Assembly: GCA_019925795.1 (NCBI GenBank)
Contig: CM034314.1
Location: 35,519,774-35,583,773, forward strand
Direction of reading: 5' to 3'
DNA length: 64,000 nt
DNA from: Dendrobium chrysotoxum
Taxonomy: Eukaryota > Streptophyta > Magnoliopsida > Asparagales > Orchidaceae
Positions 12,274 through 23,280 of the stretch are shown here, in pieces; positions within the stretch are counted from its first letter, which is position 1; every line of letters starts with the position of its first letter. Under the pieces are notes generated by a model. That model saw only the letters and a list, made by a program, of their open reading frames with translations. It did not search any database and was not told where the DNA came from. A program made the translations under genes and the position numbers.

Positions 12274-14800
12274 TGGCCAGCAAGCTAATTTTCACCTTCG
12301 AGAAAGGTTTAACTTGTGAAGAGATTAATTTTGGGAGTACAATTTAGTTTGTCTTAGGTTTTTAAACTATTGAGCTATCAATGAATGGAGAGAAACTAGT
12401 CGACATGAATGCTGCTAATGTGGAAAGCCCAGTGTTGGAATTGGTTTTTGATTGAAGTCAAGGGAAAGAGGCCCAAGTCCTCAGAAATAAAGTATATCTC
12501 TAAGAAGATCAGTAGAGGTAGTGCTCCTCCACCTTCAGTTAAGCTATATTAGTCTTCAATTAAGTTATCACAGATCCCAGTCAGTGTTGTCTGGACCCCA
12601 GTTGATCTAGTGGATGCCCCAGTTGATGTTCCAGTTGTCAATGCGGCTGAAGTTACATTTACTGATCCAGTTGATACCTTAGTTGATATCTCAGTCCATA
12701 TCCCAGACAGTCCTTCTTAAATTTCACTCGTTGTCCCTGAGCTCCCTACCAAGAGATCTGAGGACTTTACCTTATCTGATGTAAGAGCTATCACTCTCTA
12801 GGCTCCTGCATCACCTCCTAATATAGATGCCCCTTACCCTGTCAGGGATGCCACCCTTCAAACTACCGACTTCAGGACAGTTAAAGGAAGGGGATAATTC
12901 AATATGAAGACCAGAAAATGATTGAGCAGTTAAAGATAGAATCCCTGATGATTGATGATCTTAAACTACAATCTATCATTTCCAAGTTATAAGATAAGGA
13001 GTTTTATGATGTGATGGATTATAAAGGCTACTTACCCTTCAGCCCTCAAGCAATAGGAGACCAACCAATCGATGAGGTAGTAAAGGAGATTAATGATATC
13101 TTGAGGAAGAAGGAAGTTGAAGAAGCATTTGATCCAGAGTTTGATGAACTAGTAATGGAAGAAGATATGGGCATTGGTAGTATCTAGATGGTTGAAACTA
13201 GGAGATATATTAAGGAAATTGAGCCAAGTAAATGCCATTCTAACAATGAGGAAGGTTCAGCAGTTATTGATTCGAATTCAAACAAATCAGTAAGGGTTAG
13301 AGACGATGATCAACATATTAAAAACCTGGAAGCCCAAGTTACAAACATGTTGATATAAGTTAAGGAAATGCAAGAACGGTTAGATAAATCATAATATCCT
13401 TTGTTCAAGTAATAACAACCTGCCTTTCAGCATTCACTAATCAGCCAAAAAAACCAAAACCCAGTTCTAAGGCCCCTGAGTTAATATCGATAGTCCCTCC
13501 AGTCTATCAACTAGTTCTATTAGTTTCCCCAGCCCAGCTAGTAGTCCCTTTGGTTCCTCCAATTATTCCTCCACCACTAGCTTAAAAAGACCTCAAATAG
13601 TTGATTGAAGATTAGGTAAGGGAGGCCTTAGCCCATTTCCAAGGGACCGCATCTATTCAAAAGGGTAGATTATGCCCTGAGGAGTATGATTCAGTCCCTT
13701 ATCCTAAGGGCTTTATGCCACCATCTTTTAAAATTTTCATCAAAATTGAAAACCTGAGGCAGCATCTGGCCCACTTCTGAGCAAGTTGTTGTAATACCGG
13801 GGGGTTCAGATGCTCTACCCTTTCATTAATTCATTAGTAGTTTTTCTAGCATAGCTTTTGAGTGGTATACAGATCTACCGAACGATTCTGTGAAAAATTT
13901 CAATGAACTTGAATATCTACTCTTAAAGAGATTTTTGGAAGCACAGCAGTGCACAACCATGGGTAATCTCATCATCAAAAAGCAAAAGCTTGGAGAGTCT
14001 CTAGTTGAGTAGATTTTGAGGTGGCAAAACCTCTCAATGAAGTTTAAACCCCAGTTGCAGGAGCAACATGTAGTGGAGATTCTTTTGTAGAATATCTACG
14101 GGCCTATTACTTTTCTTCTAAAGTGTTTCACAATTAAAACCTTTGAGAAGCTTCTAAATAAGGTAAGCAACCTATAGGAAGAGGCTCCCCTGATGCCATT
14201 CTTGAAGGATCTTCTAGAGGACAAGAAAGCTCCAAAGCCAGTAAAGTGTTTTGAAAAGAGAATAGTTATAGTTTCAATGGTTGATAAGGGATAATAGCTT
14301 GCCACTAATCAAACTAATGTTCCCCCATCACAGCTGCCTCAAAGGCAACCATTCCAAATAACCCCTGAACCTCCTAGAGAACCTTACTCAACCTACATTA
14401 AAGAGAGGTTGGTCAGAACATACCCATTTAAAAGAGAGTCGGTAAGGAAGGTCTTTAGAAGTCTCCTAAAAAAGCTAGATTTCTAGTTATCAGGAGCTAG
14501 AAGGCCAAAGGATGCAGACAAGAAAAATGATCTTAAGTACTATCCTTACCATCGCATGCTCAGTCATCCAATTAAAAACTACATTATTTTCAAGGATATG
14601 ATAGAAAAGAACTTCAGGCAAGGTAACATAATCATCCCTAAGGAATATCTGGTAGCCCCAGATCACGGGTCGGTCAAGACTATTTTAGGTAACCATTCTA
14701 ATATTTCTCTATCAATAGAAGATGGTTGGGATATACCTTTATCCCAGGTACTTAAAAAGTTGATTAATAAGTATTTTTATCTTTCTCAATAGCTGCCGAT
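12274..14800 (+). pseudogene. Gypsy gag region (Tat/Ogre-like), degenerate
   Basis: The best-preserved part is 13620-14200, which in shifting frames reads as the gypsy gag core: a GGSDA-like start, then FEWYTDLPNDSV, KNFNELEYLLLKRFLEAQ, LVEYILRWQNLSMKF and LLQNIYGPITFLLK. At 14540-14800 an open segment (YHRMLSHPIKNY...IFKDMIEKNFRQGNIII) aligns in form with the zinc-knuckle and spacer region of Tat gag, with the metal-binding cysteines lost. The sequence before 13600 is Val/Pro/Asp-rich and unassigned; it may be the extra N-terminal ORF of Ogre-like elements. There are many stops (tag and taa where trp, gln and lys codons would be expected). Gag would form the virus-like particle; this copy cannot. 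Confidence 0.6.
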
Positions 14801-15689
14801 GATAGCTCGGGGCCTAATCTGTGAGGTTAACCTAGAGGCTTTGTAGGAGGATATTGAGCCACTTTCCTCTCCAGTAGTTATAGGGACTACTGTATTAAAT
14901 AAAAAGGAAAAGAGTGAAAATTTTGTAGAGAGGAAAATTGTTGATGAGAGATGTATTTGAGTGGCAGATGGTGGTGTGAAAATTCTTTCCCCACTCTTAT
15001 TATTGGACTTTTACTTTGCCCCATCATAGGCAAGGGGTCACAAAATCATTATAAAAGATCCTTTTGCATAAATTCTAAAGATTATCCATAAAGATGAATT
15101 ACAAATTGATAACTCTTCTGAAGAAATCTAAAGTTCTATTAAGATTGATCCAAATGTTTAAAAACTCAACCTTTTAGATTTGACCTCTAAAGGGGACATT
15201 GAACTTGAGATCGTATCAGATAGTGACCTCCCTGAAATTAACTTTCAGGGGAGTCCTATCATGATAAATTTTTTAGATTCGGACACCCACTCAAAAAAAG
15301 ATAATTCAGCACATATTGAGAGTGTAAACTCCACTGTAGTTTTCCCTCCCGAGGATATCAGGCAGTTGCAACTTTGTGATGGTAAAGTCTTACACCATAG
15401 GCTCGCCCTTTAGGATAAAGGTAAATAAGTTATCTCCAATGATATGATCCAAGTCCCTACTTAATAACCCAATCTTTCTTCCACTCGAGGTCTTGATACC
15501 GATGTCCCCAAGGTTATCTACAATGTTCTGGCTCACCTTAGGAAGTTGCCAGCCAAGTTGAGCATTAATGATGCTCTCATCCTATCAAAGGAAATGAGGG
15601 AGTCCTTAATTAAAGCACTTCTTGACCCAGAGATTTGCTTGGCTCAATTGAGTTTGACCTCAAAAGATAAAGCCCTCTACTTCATTGAA
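14801..15689 (+). pseudogene. Gypsy gag-protease linker, degenerate
   Basis: This contains one 77-codon open patch (15180-15413), rich in Asp/Ser, and further patches broken by stops. It lies between gag and protease and has no recognisable domain. A segment at 15500-15690 (NDALILSKEMRESLIKALLDPE) leads into the protease. Confidence 0.45.
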
Positions 15690-16150
15690 ATTCCATGAGT
15701 AATCTTTTCTGATAAAGACATACTTCTAGGTACTACTGGCCATAATCGCCCTCTTTACATTACTATAAATATAGGAAACTTCAAGTTATGAAGAGTCCTT
15801 ATTGATCCGGGTGCATCGGTCAATGTGATGAATGTAAAGACCCTTGCCTATCTTAAATTTTATACCAATAAGCTCACCACTGACAAGTTGGTGCTATGTG
15901 GGTTCAACAAAAAAAGTGCGAGGGCTTTGGGATCGATCACCCTCTTGTTGGAAATTGGAGAACTCAAAATTGAAGCAAAATTTTATATAATTAATTTAGC
16001 TATGTCCTTTAATTCCCTTTTAGGTAGGCCTTGGATCTACGAATATGGATAGTTCCAACTACCATACATCAAGGTGTCAAGTACCAATGAGACTGCATTG
16101 AATATGTGATTAAGGGTAATTTTCAATCATTCTCAATTCAAGAGATCGGG
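15690..16150 (+). pseudogene. Gypsy aspartic protease region
   Basis: It reads GHNRPLYITINIGNF, then VLIDPGASVNVM with the D-x-G-A-S catalytic motif of retropepsins, then an open 75-codon stretch (15825-16052) ending LLGRPWIYEYG, which is a conserved feature at the end of the Tat protease. The next bases continue as IVPTTIHQGVKY in another frame. The catalytic aspartate is retained, but stops flank the region. A truncated SIRE copy interrupts the element just after this point (about 16150). Confidence 0.7.
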
Positions 16151-18184
16151 ATCTACTAGGATGCCGACTAATCAAAATGGTGCAGAGTATCCATCTTTAA
16201 TAAGTATCCATATGCGATAATCTATAGATTATAAAAAGGTGGACATGCGAGTTTTCTAGAAATTAAAAGGTATATTATCAAATAAAGGTGGTCGAGTGAT
16301 TGAATATCCTTCTGCGGTGTTTCTATTACCAAAGTTAGCCATAGATCAAATTCAAAAGTTTTTCAAAACTTGATTTTATGAATCTCACTCTGATACCACT
16401 TGAAAGTTTGTTAGGGATGTTAAGCCCTTATAAACTAGCCCGAGGCTAGCCAAGAGGAGGGGGGGGGGGGGGGGGGGGGGGTGAATTGGTAGTTTTAAAA
16501 AATTCTTAAGCAAAAATGATCTTAAAAATATTTTTGAATATTTTAAAACAATTACAATAGCACGTTGATGTGGAGATGATTAATCAACCAAAATAATCAC
16601 TTTAATTACACGATCATTCACAGAAAAGTAAAGTGTAAAAATTAAAGAAGAATAGTAAAAGAATGAACACACCAGATTTTTATAGTGGTTCAGCTAACTT
16701 GACCTACATCCACTCCCCGGAGCCTCCCATCTAAGTTTTACAGTAAAACTTAGTGACTCTCCTTCTGCTCCCGCAGCAAGGCGGAGAAGCCTTTATGAAA
16801 ACTCCTTTTCACAAACCCCGGTGAGGTAGAGAACCCAAACTCCTTTTGCTTCCTCTAGAAAAAGGCATAGAACCTTACCTCCTTTCGCTTCCTCCTAAAG
16901 TAGGAAGAGAACCTTAATCTTCTTACAGACGATCCTTCCCACAAAGCCACCAAAGGATAAGGGACGATGACTGGAGAAGATGGCTTGAATCGTTGCTTGG
17001 AGTAACATTTGTGAACACCTCACAAACTCCCCCTCATAAAATTTTCTCTCTCTCTCCCTCTCAAGACTCGCTCAGGAAAGGATAGTGGAAAAAGATCTCA
17101 ATAGTAGCAAGAAAGTGATCTTAAATAGAAGGGCTAAAAAATTTCAACTTGTCGTTAAAGATCATCCTGTATGATCAATACAAAAACACATACGTCAGCC
17201 TGGATGATCTGCTTCTTCTGGACGATTAGAAGATAAGGTTTATTCTAATCATCCAGGATGATTCTATGGTCATCCTAGATGATTAGTTCTAAATCAGGAA
17301 TATCATCCAGAACATAGTTTGGGACGTCCAGGAGAAAAGTCTGGATGATCTAAAGAAAATGACTTGATTGTCCAGGACGATATATCTATCATCTTGTATG
17401 ATTAATTCAAAAATTCCCAATATCATCTAGCACATAGTTCATGTCATTCAGGATAACTATGCTGGATGATTTCAAAATAACTAAGTGTCTAGGATGATAG
17501 GTATATCATCCAGTACAATTAGTATAAAAAGGAACATATCATCCAACAGATAGTTTTGGACATCCAGCTAATTGAGGAGTATCATCCAGGATGATTTTGT
17601 GATCATCCAGGATGATATGATCGATCAATAAAATATTAATTACTCTCCTTAATCATCTGACTATTTTAGGCATGATTATAATGAATCATCTAGGATGATA
17701 TATGTATCATTCGGGATGATTAGACCAAAATACTAAAAATAAAAATATGCCTAAATTAGTCTGGCGGCTGAGATTTTTTGATTTGAGCATATCATCCTGT
17801 ATGATGGGATGATCATCCAGGATAATCTACTTAATAAGACCAACTTAACATGGTTGCCCTAATTAGGGTTTTTGTTTTCAATGGATAGTCCATGAAGATA
17901 TTACTATCGTCCAGGATGACATGATCAAAATAGAATAGAAACTCTAGCTCACTAAAATTCTCTCCCTGAGTGTGTGTGTGAAATGTTATCTAGCTTGGGA
18001 TCCATTACATTTAACTCAAGAAAGGGAAAAAGTTACATTTGAACACACACAGATCCGATCTTGAGCTGGCTTGAATTGCATCAATCTTGTGGACCTAAAG
18101 GTTAGTCAATAAAAGTAGAAATAGGAATGTTTGTTATCATCAAAATTATAATCCTTTAATCCAGATTTGCAATAGAAACAAGGG
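16150..18184 (-). mobile_element. Truncated SIRE copy b: LTR plus first part of gag, minus strand
   Basis: In minus orientation the order is LTR (18184 down to 16401), primer-binding site (16381-16400, AAGTGGTATCAGAGTG on the minus strand), then the gag start at 16344 and about 65 codons of gag down to about 16150. There the gypsy sequence resumes and no further SIRE sequence is present. The gag fragment corresponds to the first codons of the gag gene at 51867 (FDN, FW, MW and G..PP patches). No matching TSD was found, so the copy was shortened by deletion or truncated on insertion. The LTR ends in TA rather than CA on the plus strand. Confidence 0.8.
16401..18184 (-). repeat. SIRE LTR copy b (strongly CpG-decayed)
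   Basis: This is homologous throughout to the LTRs at 33685, 43651, 50111 and 58057. A run of 23 G (16459-16481) replaces the shorter G-run of other copies. The U3 array at about 17162-17920 holds the usual palindromes, but most read ATCATCCAGGATGAT: both CpGs are changed to CpA/TpG, the pattern left by deamination of methylated cytosine. The 6-bp spacer between paired palindromes is still visible (for example near 17251 and 17587). Confidence 0.85.
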
Positions 18185-19112
18185 AGCAAAGCTCCAATTA
18201 AAATTAAGAATCAAAAGGATCAAAAGAAAAAGAAGAAGAAAAAGAAAGAGATTAAAAAGTAAAAGCATCCGATAGCAAAGATGACCTCGACATCATGGTC
18301 CTTAGGCCTCCAAATATATTACCTTGAAGAGGTGAGAGGATGGCTTAAAGGGCACATGGTCGAGACCGTGCTTCATTTGAAAGAAGGGCAATCCCGATGT
18401 ATATCAATCTAGAATCAAGTTCAGATGAAGAACCAGAAAAATGGGGTGTTGCAATTCCTTTTTATTACCAAAAAATTAACCCTCCAAAGTTTGATCTCAC
18501 TTTAGAATAAGATAGTGATCCAGAGGTTGATGCTCCAAAAGTTTAAAGTGACAAGCCTAAATTGACCATGTATAAAAAACTTAGTAGGAGAATTGAGGCT
18601 TAACCTTAAGCCCACTATCTACGGGTAGGGTTGTAGGGTTAGTGATTGAGGATTCTCCTAACCTAGACAATGAAGTGAGGAAAGTCCAAAATTTTTTTCT
18701 TAGCTCTTCCTCCTCAAGGGATGAAAGTGATGTAACCCTCGAGGAGGAAGATTTCAATAAATCAATGGAATAATATTTTGGCTACTTTCCGATCCGTGTA
18801 AAGAATTATTTCTCCAAAGGTTCCATACCATATTGATGGACAAAGGTTCAAGCTAGATAAAACAAAAATATTTGGCAAATAAAAATCAAGAAAAATTTGA
18901 CATTTGGTTTCAGCTTTGGTACTATTAGTTCATTTGATGATGATGAACAGTACTTAATAATAACTTATTATCTTGAATCTTAAAATATCTCTACTAAAGT
19001 CATCGACCCCCTCGACTGACTCTGTTTGGAGACTTTAGATGATCTTGATGAACTTTAAGTTTTAGATGCACCCCCTAAATTTGAGGAAGAGATTAAATAG
19101 ATAGTTGATGAA
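18185..19112 (+). pseudogene. Gypsy protease-RT linker, degenerate
   Basis: This is Lys/Glu-rich coding relic. A patch at 18395-18540 (YINLESSSDEEPEKWGVAIPFYY and the following PPKFDLTLE) resembles the spacer between protease and reverse transcriptase in Tat elements. It is broken by stops, with no enzymatic domain. Confidence 0.45.
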
Positions 19113-19960
19113 TTGAGAGAAGTTAACCTGAGAACCAACGATGACCCTCACCCTATTTTTATAAGTACCCTGTTAAGTGAGAATGAGTCTATGGATCTGA
19201 TTCAACTCTTTTCTAAGTTTAGAGACTACATTTCTTGGATATATGATGAAATGTCGGGCTTATCTACTGATGTAGTAGTTCATAAACTTGGGATCTGGTA
19301 TGACGCCATTCCAGTTAAATAAGCTTCTCGACACATGCATTTAGAGAAAGAGTAGTAAGTCATTTCTAAAATCAAGAAATTGGTCAATGCTAAATTTATC
19401 TGAGAGGAATAATACCGCTCTTGGGTAGCCAGTGTCATACCAGTTCAAAAGAAGAACAGTCAAATCTGAATTTGCATCAACTATAGGGATCTGAATAGGG
19501 CATATCCCAAGGATGAATTTCCTTTGCCCATACCTGAGCTTATGGTGGACATTGCCTCCTCGCATGTTATTTTCTCCTTTATATATGGCTCGCCTGTTTA
19601 TAATCAAATCAAGATGGCCTTAGAAGATGATAGAAATACTGCATTCAGAACCCCTATAGGAATCTTTTATTATAAGGTGATGCTATTTGGCCTAAAGAAT
19701 GCTGGTGCAACCTTCCAGTGGGCCATGACTCATATCTTTGACGACCTAATCCACAATCAAGTTGAGTGCTACATCGATAATTTGGTTGTCAAGAGCAAAG
19801 TTTAAGAGGCTCACCTATATGATTTAAGAGTCATTTTCAAGTTATTGCGCCGTTACGACCTGAAAATGAATCTTTTGAAGTGTGCTTTTGGCATCACTTC
19901 AAGAAAAGTTTTGGGTTTCGTAGTGAGGCACCATGGAATCGAGATTGATCATGCCAAAAT
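19113..19960 (+). pseudogene. Gypsy reverse transcriptase, degenerate
   Basis: It opens with DYISWIYDEMSGLSTDVVVHKL, the segment that precedes RT in Tat elements, then palm and finger motifs in several frames. The clearest patch (19524-19805) reads DRNTAFRTPIGIFYYKVMLFGLKNAGATFQ in two parts and ends CYIDNLVVKSK. The catalytic YxDD box is therefore altered to YIDN. Stops near 19322, 19404 and 19803 and frame changes show it is dead. RT would have copied the element RNA; the family assignment is secure but function is not possible. Confidence 0.8.
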
Positions 19961-20029
19961 TAAAGCCATCTTAAATATGGTGCCTCCTTGCAGCCTTACC
20001 CAATTAAGGTCTCTCTAAGGTAGGCTGGT

Positions 20030-20420
20030 GTATATAAAGAGGTTCATATCCAATCTTTTTAGAAGATGTAAACCTTTCTCTATCCTAGCTAAGAAGGACT
20101 CTAAATTTATTTGGGATGAGAAATGTTAGAGTGCATTTAAAAGCATCAAAGAATACCTTTCTAATCCACCAGTTTTGGCAATGGCCCTAGATGAGTCCTT
20201 AGGTGCCCTATTAGCTCAAGTCAATGATAAAGGGAAAGGGAATGCTCTCTATTACCTGAGTAAAATACTTCTCCCCATAGAAATTTGATACCCTTTAATT
20301 GAGAAGAGCTATATTGCTTTAGTTTTCATAGCCCAAAAATTAAGGCACTACATACTTTCTCATTCAATCAGTTTAATATCTAGAGTCAATCCCTTATAAT
20401 ATCTTATGTCCCAGCCTATG
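20030..20420 (+). pseudogene. Gypsy first RNase H region, degenerate
   Basis: This follows RT directly: FIWDEKC, a stop, SAFKSIKEYL and SNPPVLAMALDE are the RT-RNase H connection, then LGALLAQVNDKGKGNALYYLSK and LIEKSYIALVFIAQKLRHY are the RNase H core. The stretch between PPVLA and LGALLAQ is shorter than in intact elements, which suggests an internal deletion. It is broken by a stop at about 20287. Confidence 0.65.
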
Positions 20421-20623
20421 ATGTCAAGATGTTTGGCATGATGGTCTATGATATTACTTCAATTTGAAATTACTTTCATTCCCCTATGTATTATGAAAGT
20501 ATAGGCCATTGTCGACTTCCTTGCAGCACACCCGCTGCCAGTAGATTCTCCTTTAAATGATGATCTACTTGATGAATAAATCATGAGTCTAAGGGAATCC
20601 AACAATCCTACCTAGGAAATATA

Positions 20624-20915
20624 TTCTGATGGTATGACATCCTCTCAATGGGGCAAAACCCAAATATCCATAATCCCTAGAAAAGTCAGAATTGGCCTAA
20701 CTTTTGTAACATTGGAGAAGGCAATGATGCACTTTTCTTATTATTTATCAAAGCCTTGCATAAATAACGAGATTGAATGTGAAGCTCTGATAACTGGCCT
20801 AGAACTTATAACTTTGATGGAGGTTAAAGAGATTAAATTCTTTGGTGATTCTCAACTGGTGATCAACCAAATTGCAGGAACTTTTAAGATTTTGAATCCT
20901 AAACTCTTCAAATAG
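20624..20915 (+). pseudogene. Second (archaeal-type) RNase H region of the gypsy element
   Basis: A 93-codon open frame starts in a Y-SDGMTSSQWG context and continues IGLTFVTLEK, then NNEIECEALITGLELITLMEV, then FFGDSQLVINQIAGTF. The D, E and D-S-Q-L-V-I-N-Q residues mark an RNase H fold of the type called aRH in plants. Because a first RNase H region lies just upstream (20030-20420), this is a duplicate domain. The combination of the two is the feature that separates the Tat lineage from other Ty3/gypsy elements. All three acidic positions can be seen here, although the rest of pol is decayed. Confidence 0.75.
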
Positions 20916-20939
20916 CATCGATATAACAGTCACCTACTT

Positions 20940-22400
20940 TAGCAGATTCTAATCATAACTTTTTATAGAATTTCTTGTGGAGCCAATTTTGTGGTGGATG
21001 ACTTAACAAAGCTTGCAAAGGAATTCGTGTATCTAGAAGAAGATTCCATTCTTATAGAGATTCAGGGTTGTCAAGTCTTATCTCCCATAGATTTGGAGAA
21101 CATCAACAAGAAATCTTCGCAGGTCCTCTCTACTAATCGATGAAGGAGGAAATTAGAGATAACCATTAATTAACTATCTGCAAGAGGGCAAACTTCCTCT
21201 GGATAAATCCCTTGCCAACCAGATTAAGAAACGTTCCTTATTATATACAGTTGGGAATAATATGTTGTACTACTGATCGTTTGATCAGATGTGGCTATGT
21301 TGTTTAGACAAATGAGAGTCCCTAAAGATCATAAATGAGGACTATTCTAGAATATACAGTTCTCATCAATTGGGTCCTAAAATGAAGTTGAAAATTAAGA
21401 AACTTGGATACTATTGGTCATGATGATTGACGATTATATGAACACTGCAAGTGTGTTATCATGAATTCCACGTACATGTTGTGGTTTTACATTAGCCACA
21501 TAATATGTTACATCCCATGATAGCTTTATGGAACTTCAAAAGTTAGGGCATGGATGTTACCCGATTGATTGACCCGTATTCTTTGAAGGGTCATCACTTC
21601 ATATTAGTCGCGACTGACTACTTTTTAAAGTGGGCAGAAGCAATCGCCCTATGAAATATAACATCACACCATGTCATTAAATTCTTTTGTGATCATATCA
21701 TATATTAATTTAACATGCCCATAAAATTATATTCAAAAATGGATTCGTATTCAAGTCTATGAAAGCCAATAATTTTATAAGGTGCCATAGTATTTACTAG
21801 AGATACTTAATAATCTATTACCCCAGAGCAAAAGGGTTGGTTGATGCCTTTAAAATTTTTTTGGTGCAAATCATTAAGAAAACCCTTGATGATAATAAAC
21901 GTTAATGGGATGGGAGGCTGGAAAAAGTTTTATGGGCCTACCAGACCACTTATAAAACCCCAACCCAATCCACTCCATTTATACTAGTGTATGGGTTCAA
22001 GGCTGTACTCCCCCAAGAAGTACAAATTCCTTCACTCAGAGTTACAGTCTAGAATTAAATAATAACTGAACAGAATGCAAAACTTCAGCTAGAAGACTTA
22101 TAAGACCTTAAAGAGCATCATCTCCAAGTTCAACAGAGTCTAGAGTTGTATAAGGCCCAAATGATTCAAGCCCATGATAAATTAGTGCGACCTAGAACCT
22201 TCCAAGTAGGAGACTTGGTTTTGGTTCTTCAGAGGCCTATCTTAGCTCACCGAATAATTTATGGGAAGTTTAAACCAACATGGGAAGGGCCCTTCGTTAT
22301 AGAGACTGTCTATAAAGGGGGCTCATATTAACTAGTTAACTGTAAAGAAAATCACCCAATGTTACTAGTCAATGGGTGTTTTCTTAAGAAATACTATGTT
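20940..22400 (+). pseudogene. Gypsy integrase region, degenerate
   Basis: In shifting frames: a possible zinc-binding part (21180-21480) with LYTVGNNMLYY and LGYYW patches, then the catalytic core with GMDV (first Asp), HHFILVATDYFLKWAEAIAL, a ruined second Asp region, and PEQKGWLMPLKFF (third acidic residue region). The C-terminal part has an open stretch (22146-22331) reading RPRTFQVGDLVLVLQRP and KFKPTWEGPFVIETVYKGGSY, the usual end of gypsy integrase. No chromodomain is visible, as expected for Tat. Confidence 0.7.
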
Positions 22401-22555
22401 TGATGTAGCTCAAATTTTTAATAAATAAATTTTTTTGATATCGTGAATTAAGTTTGGTCAATTTTGTTCTCAATTTCAAAATAATTTTTAAAAGATAAAA
22501 AAAATCAATTAGTTCTCTCTTGTCCTCTTTTCCTTTAAGGTTAGGTTCTGCCTCT
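22401..22555. other. Gypsy 3' untranslated spacer
   Basis: AT-rich sequence between the integrase end and the tandem repeat; nothing else seen. Confidence 0.4.
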
Positions 22556-23122
22556 CCTTAAGTTTCGATTCTCTATAATAGGCATATTTTGACCCCATCA
22601 TATGATCATTCAATTTATATCCTCTATGATGGTCATATTTAAACCCCATCATATGATCATCCAGCTTCAATCCCATGTGATGGGCATATTTCAACCCCAT
22701 CACACGATCATCCAGCTTCGATCCTTTGTGATGGGCATATTTCGACCCCATCATATGATCACTTAGCTTTGATCCTCTGTGATGGGCATATTTTAACCCT
22801 ACCATATGATCACCCAGCTTTAATCCTCTATAAAATGCATATTTCAACCCATCATATGATCACCTAGACTCGATCCTCTATCATAAGCATATTTCAACCC
22901 CATCATACGATCATCCAGCCTCGATCCTCTATGATGGGCATAGTTTGACCCATCATATGATCACCCTGCCTCAATCCTCTGTGATGGGCATATTTCTACC
23001 CATCATATGGTCATCTAGCCATGATCCTCTATGATGGGCATATCTCAACCCCATCATACGATCATCCAGCTTCGTTCCTCTATGGTGGGCATATTTCAAC
23101 CTCATCACACGATCATCTGTTA
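22556..23122 (+). repeat. 51-bp tandem repeat, about 11 copies, in the gypsy 3' UTR
   Basis: The segment CCCCATCATATGATCA recurs at 22593, 22644, 22695, 22746, about 22797, 22849, 22900, 22951, 23001, 23052 and 23103, a 50-51-bp period. Each unit also carries CTCTATGATGGGCATATTT and a CATCCAGCTTCGATC part. Because 51 is a multiple of three, one minus-strand frame stays open (22509-22847) and reads as 17-residue repeats; I consider that a by-product. Tandem repeats between pol and the 3' LTR are a known property of Tat/Ogre elements and can seed satellites. Confidence 0.9.
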
Positions 23123-23280
23123 GTGGTGGATAATGTCCTTTATGTCACTACCTTAATACCACTTCAACTTTGATTTATTAAGGTTTTTCCTTCCTCTCAT
23201 TAGGATTAAATTCTCGAATTCCACCCTTCCATTCGATAAATGCCAATATGTGTATAAGAACTTTATTCTACTATACATAT
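23123..23280. other. Gypsy sequence before the 3' LTR
   Basis: Short unique sequence between the tandem repeat and the 3' LTR. No convincing polypurine tract directly precedes position 23281. Confidence 0.4.

Noticed and set aside
22509..22847. 112-codon minus-strand ORF of 17-residue repeats
   Set aside because: It is a by-product of the 51-bp tandem repeat; it lies antisense to the gypsy element and ends inside the array.
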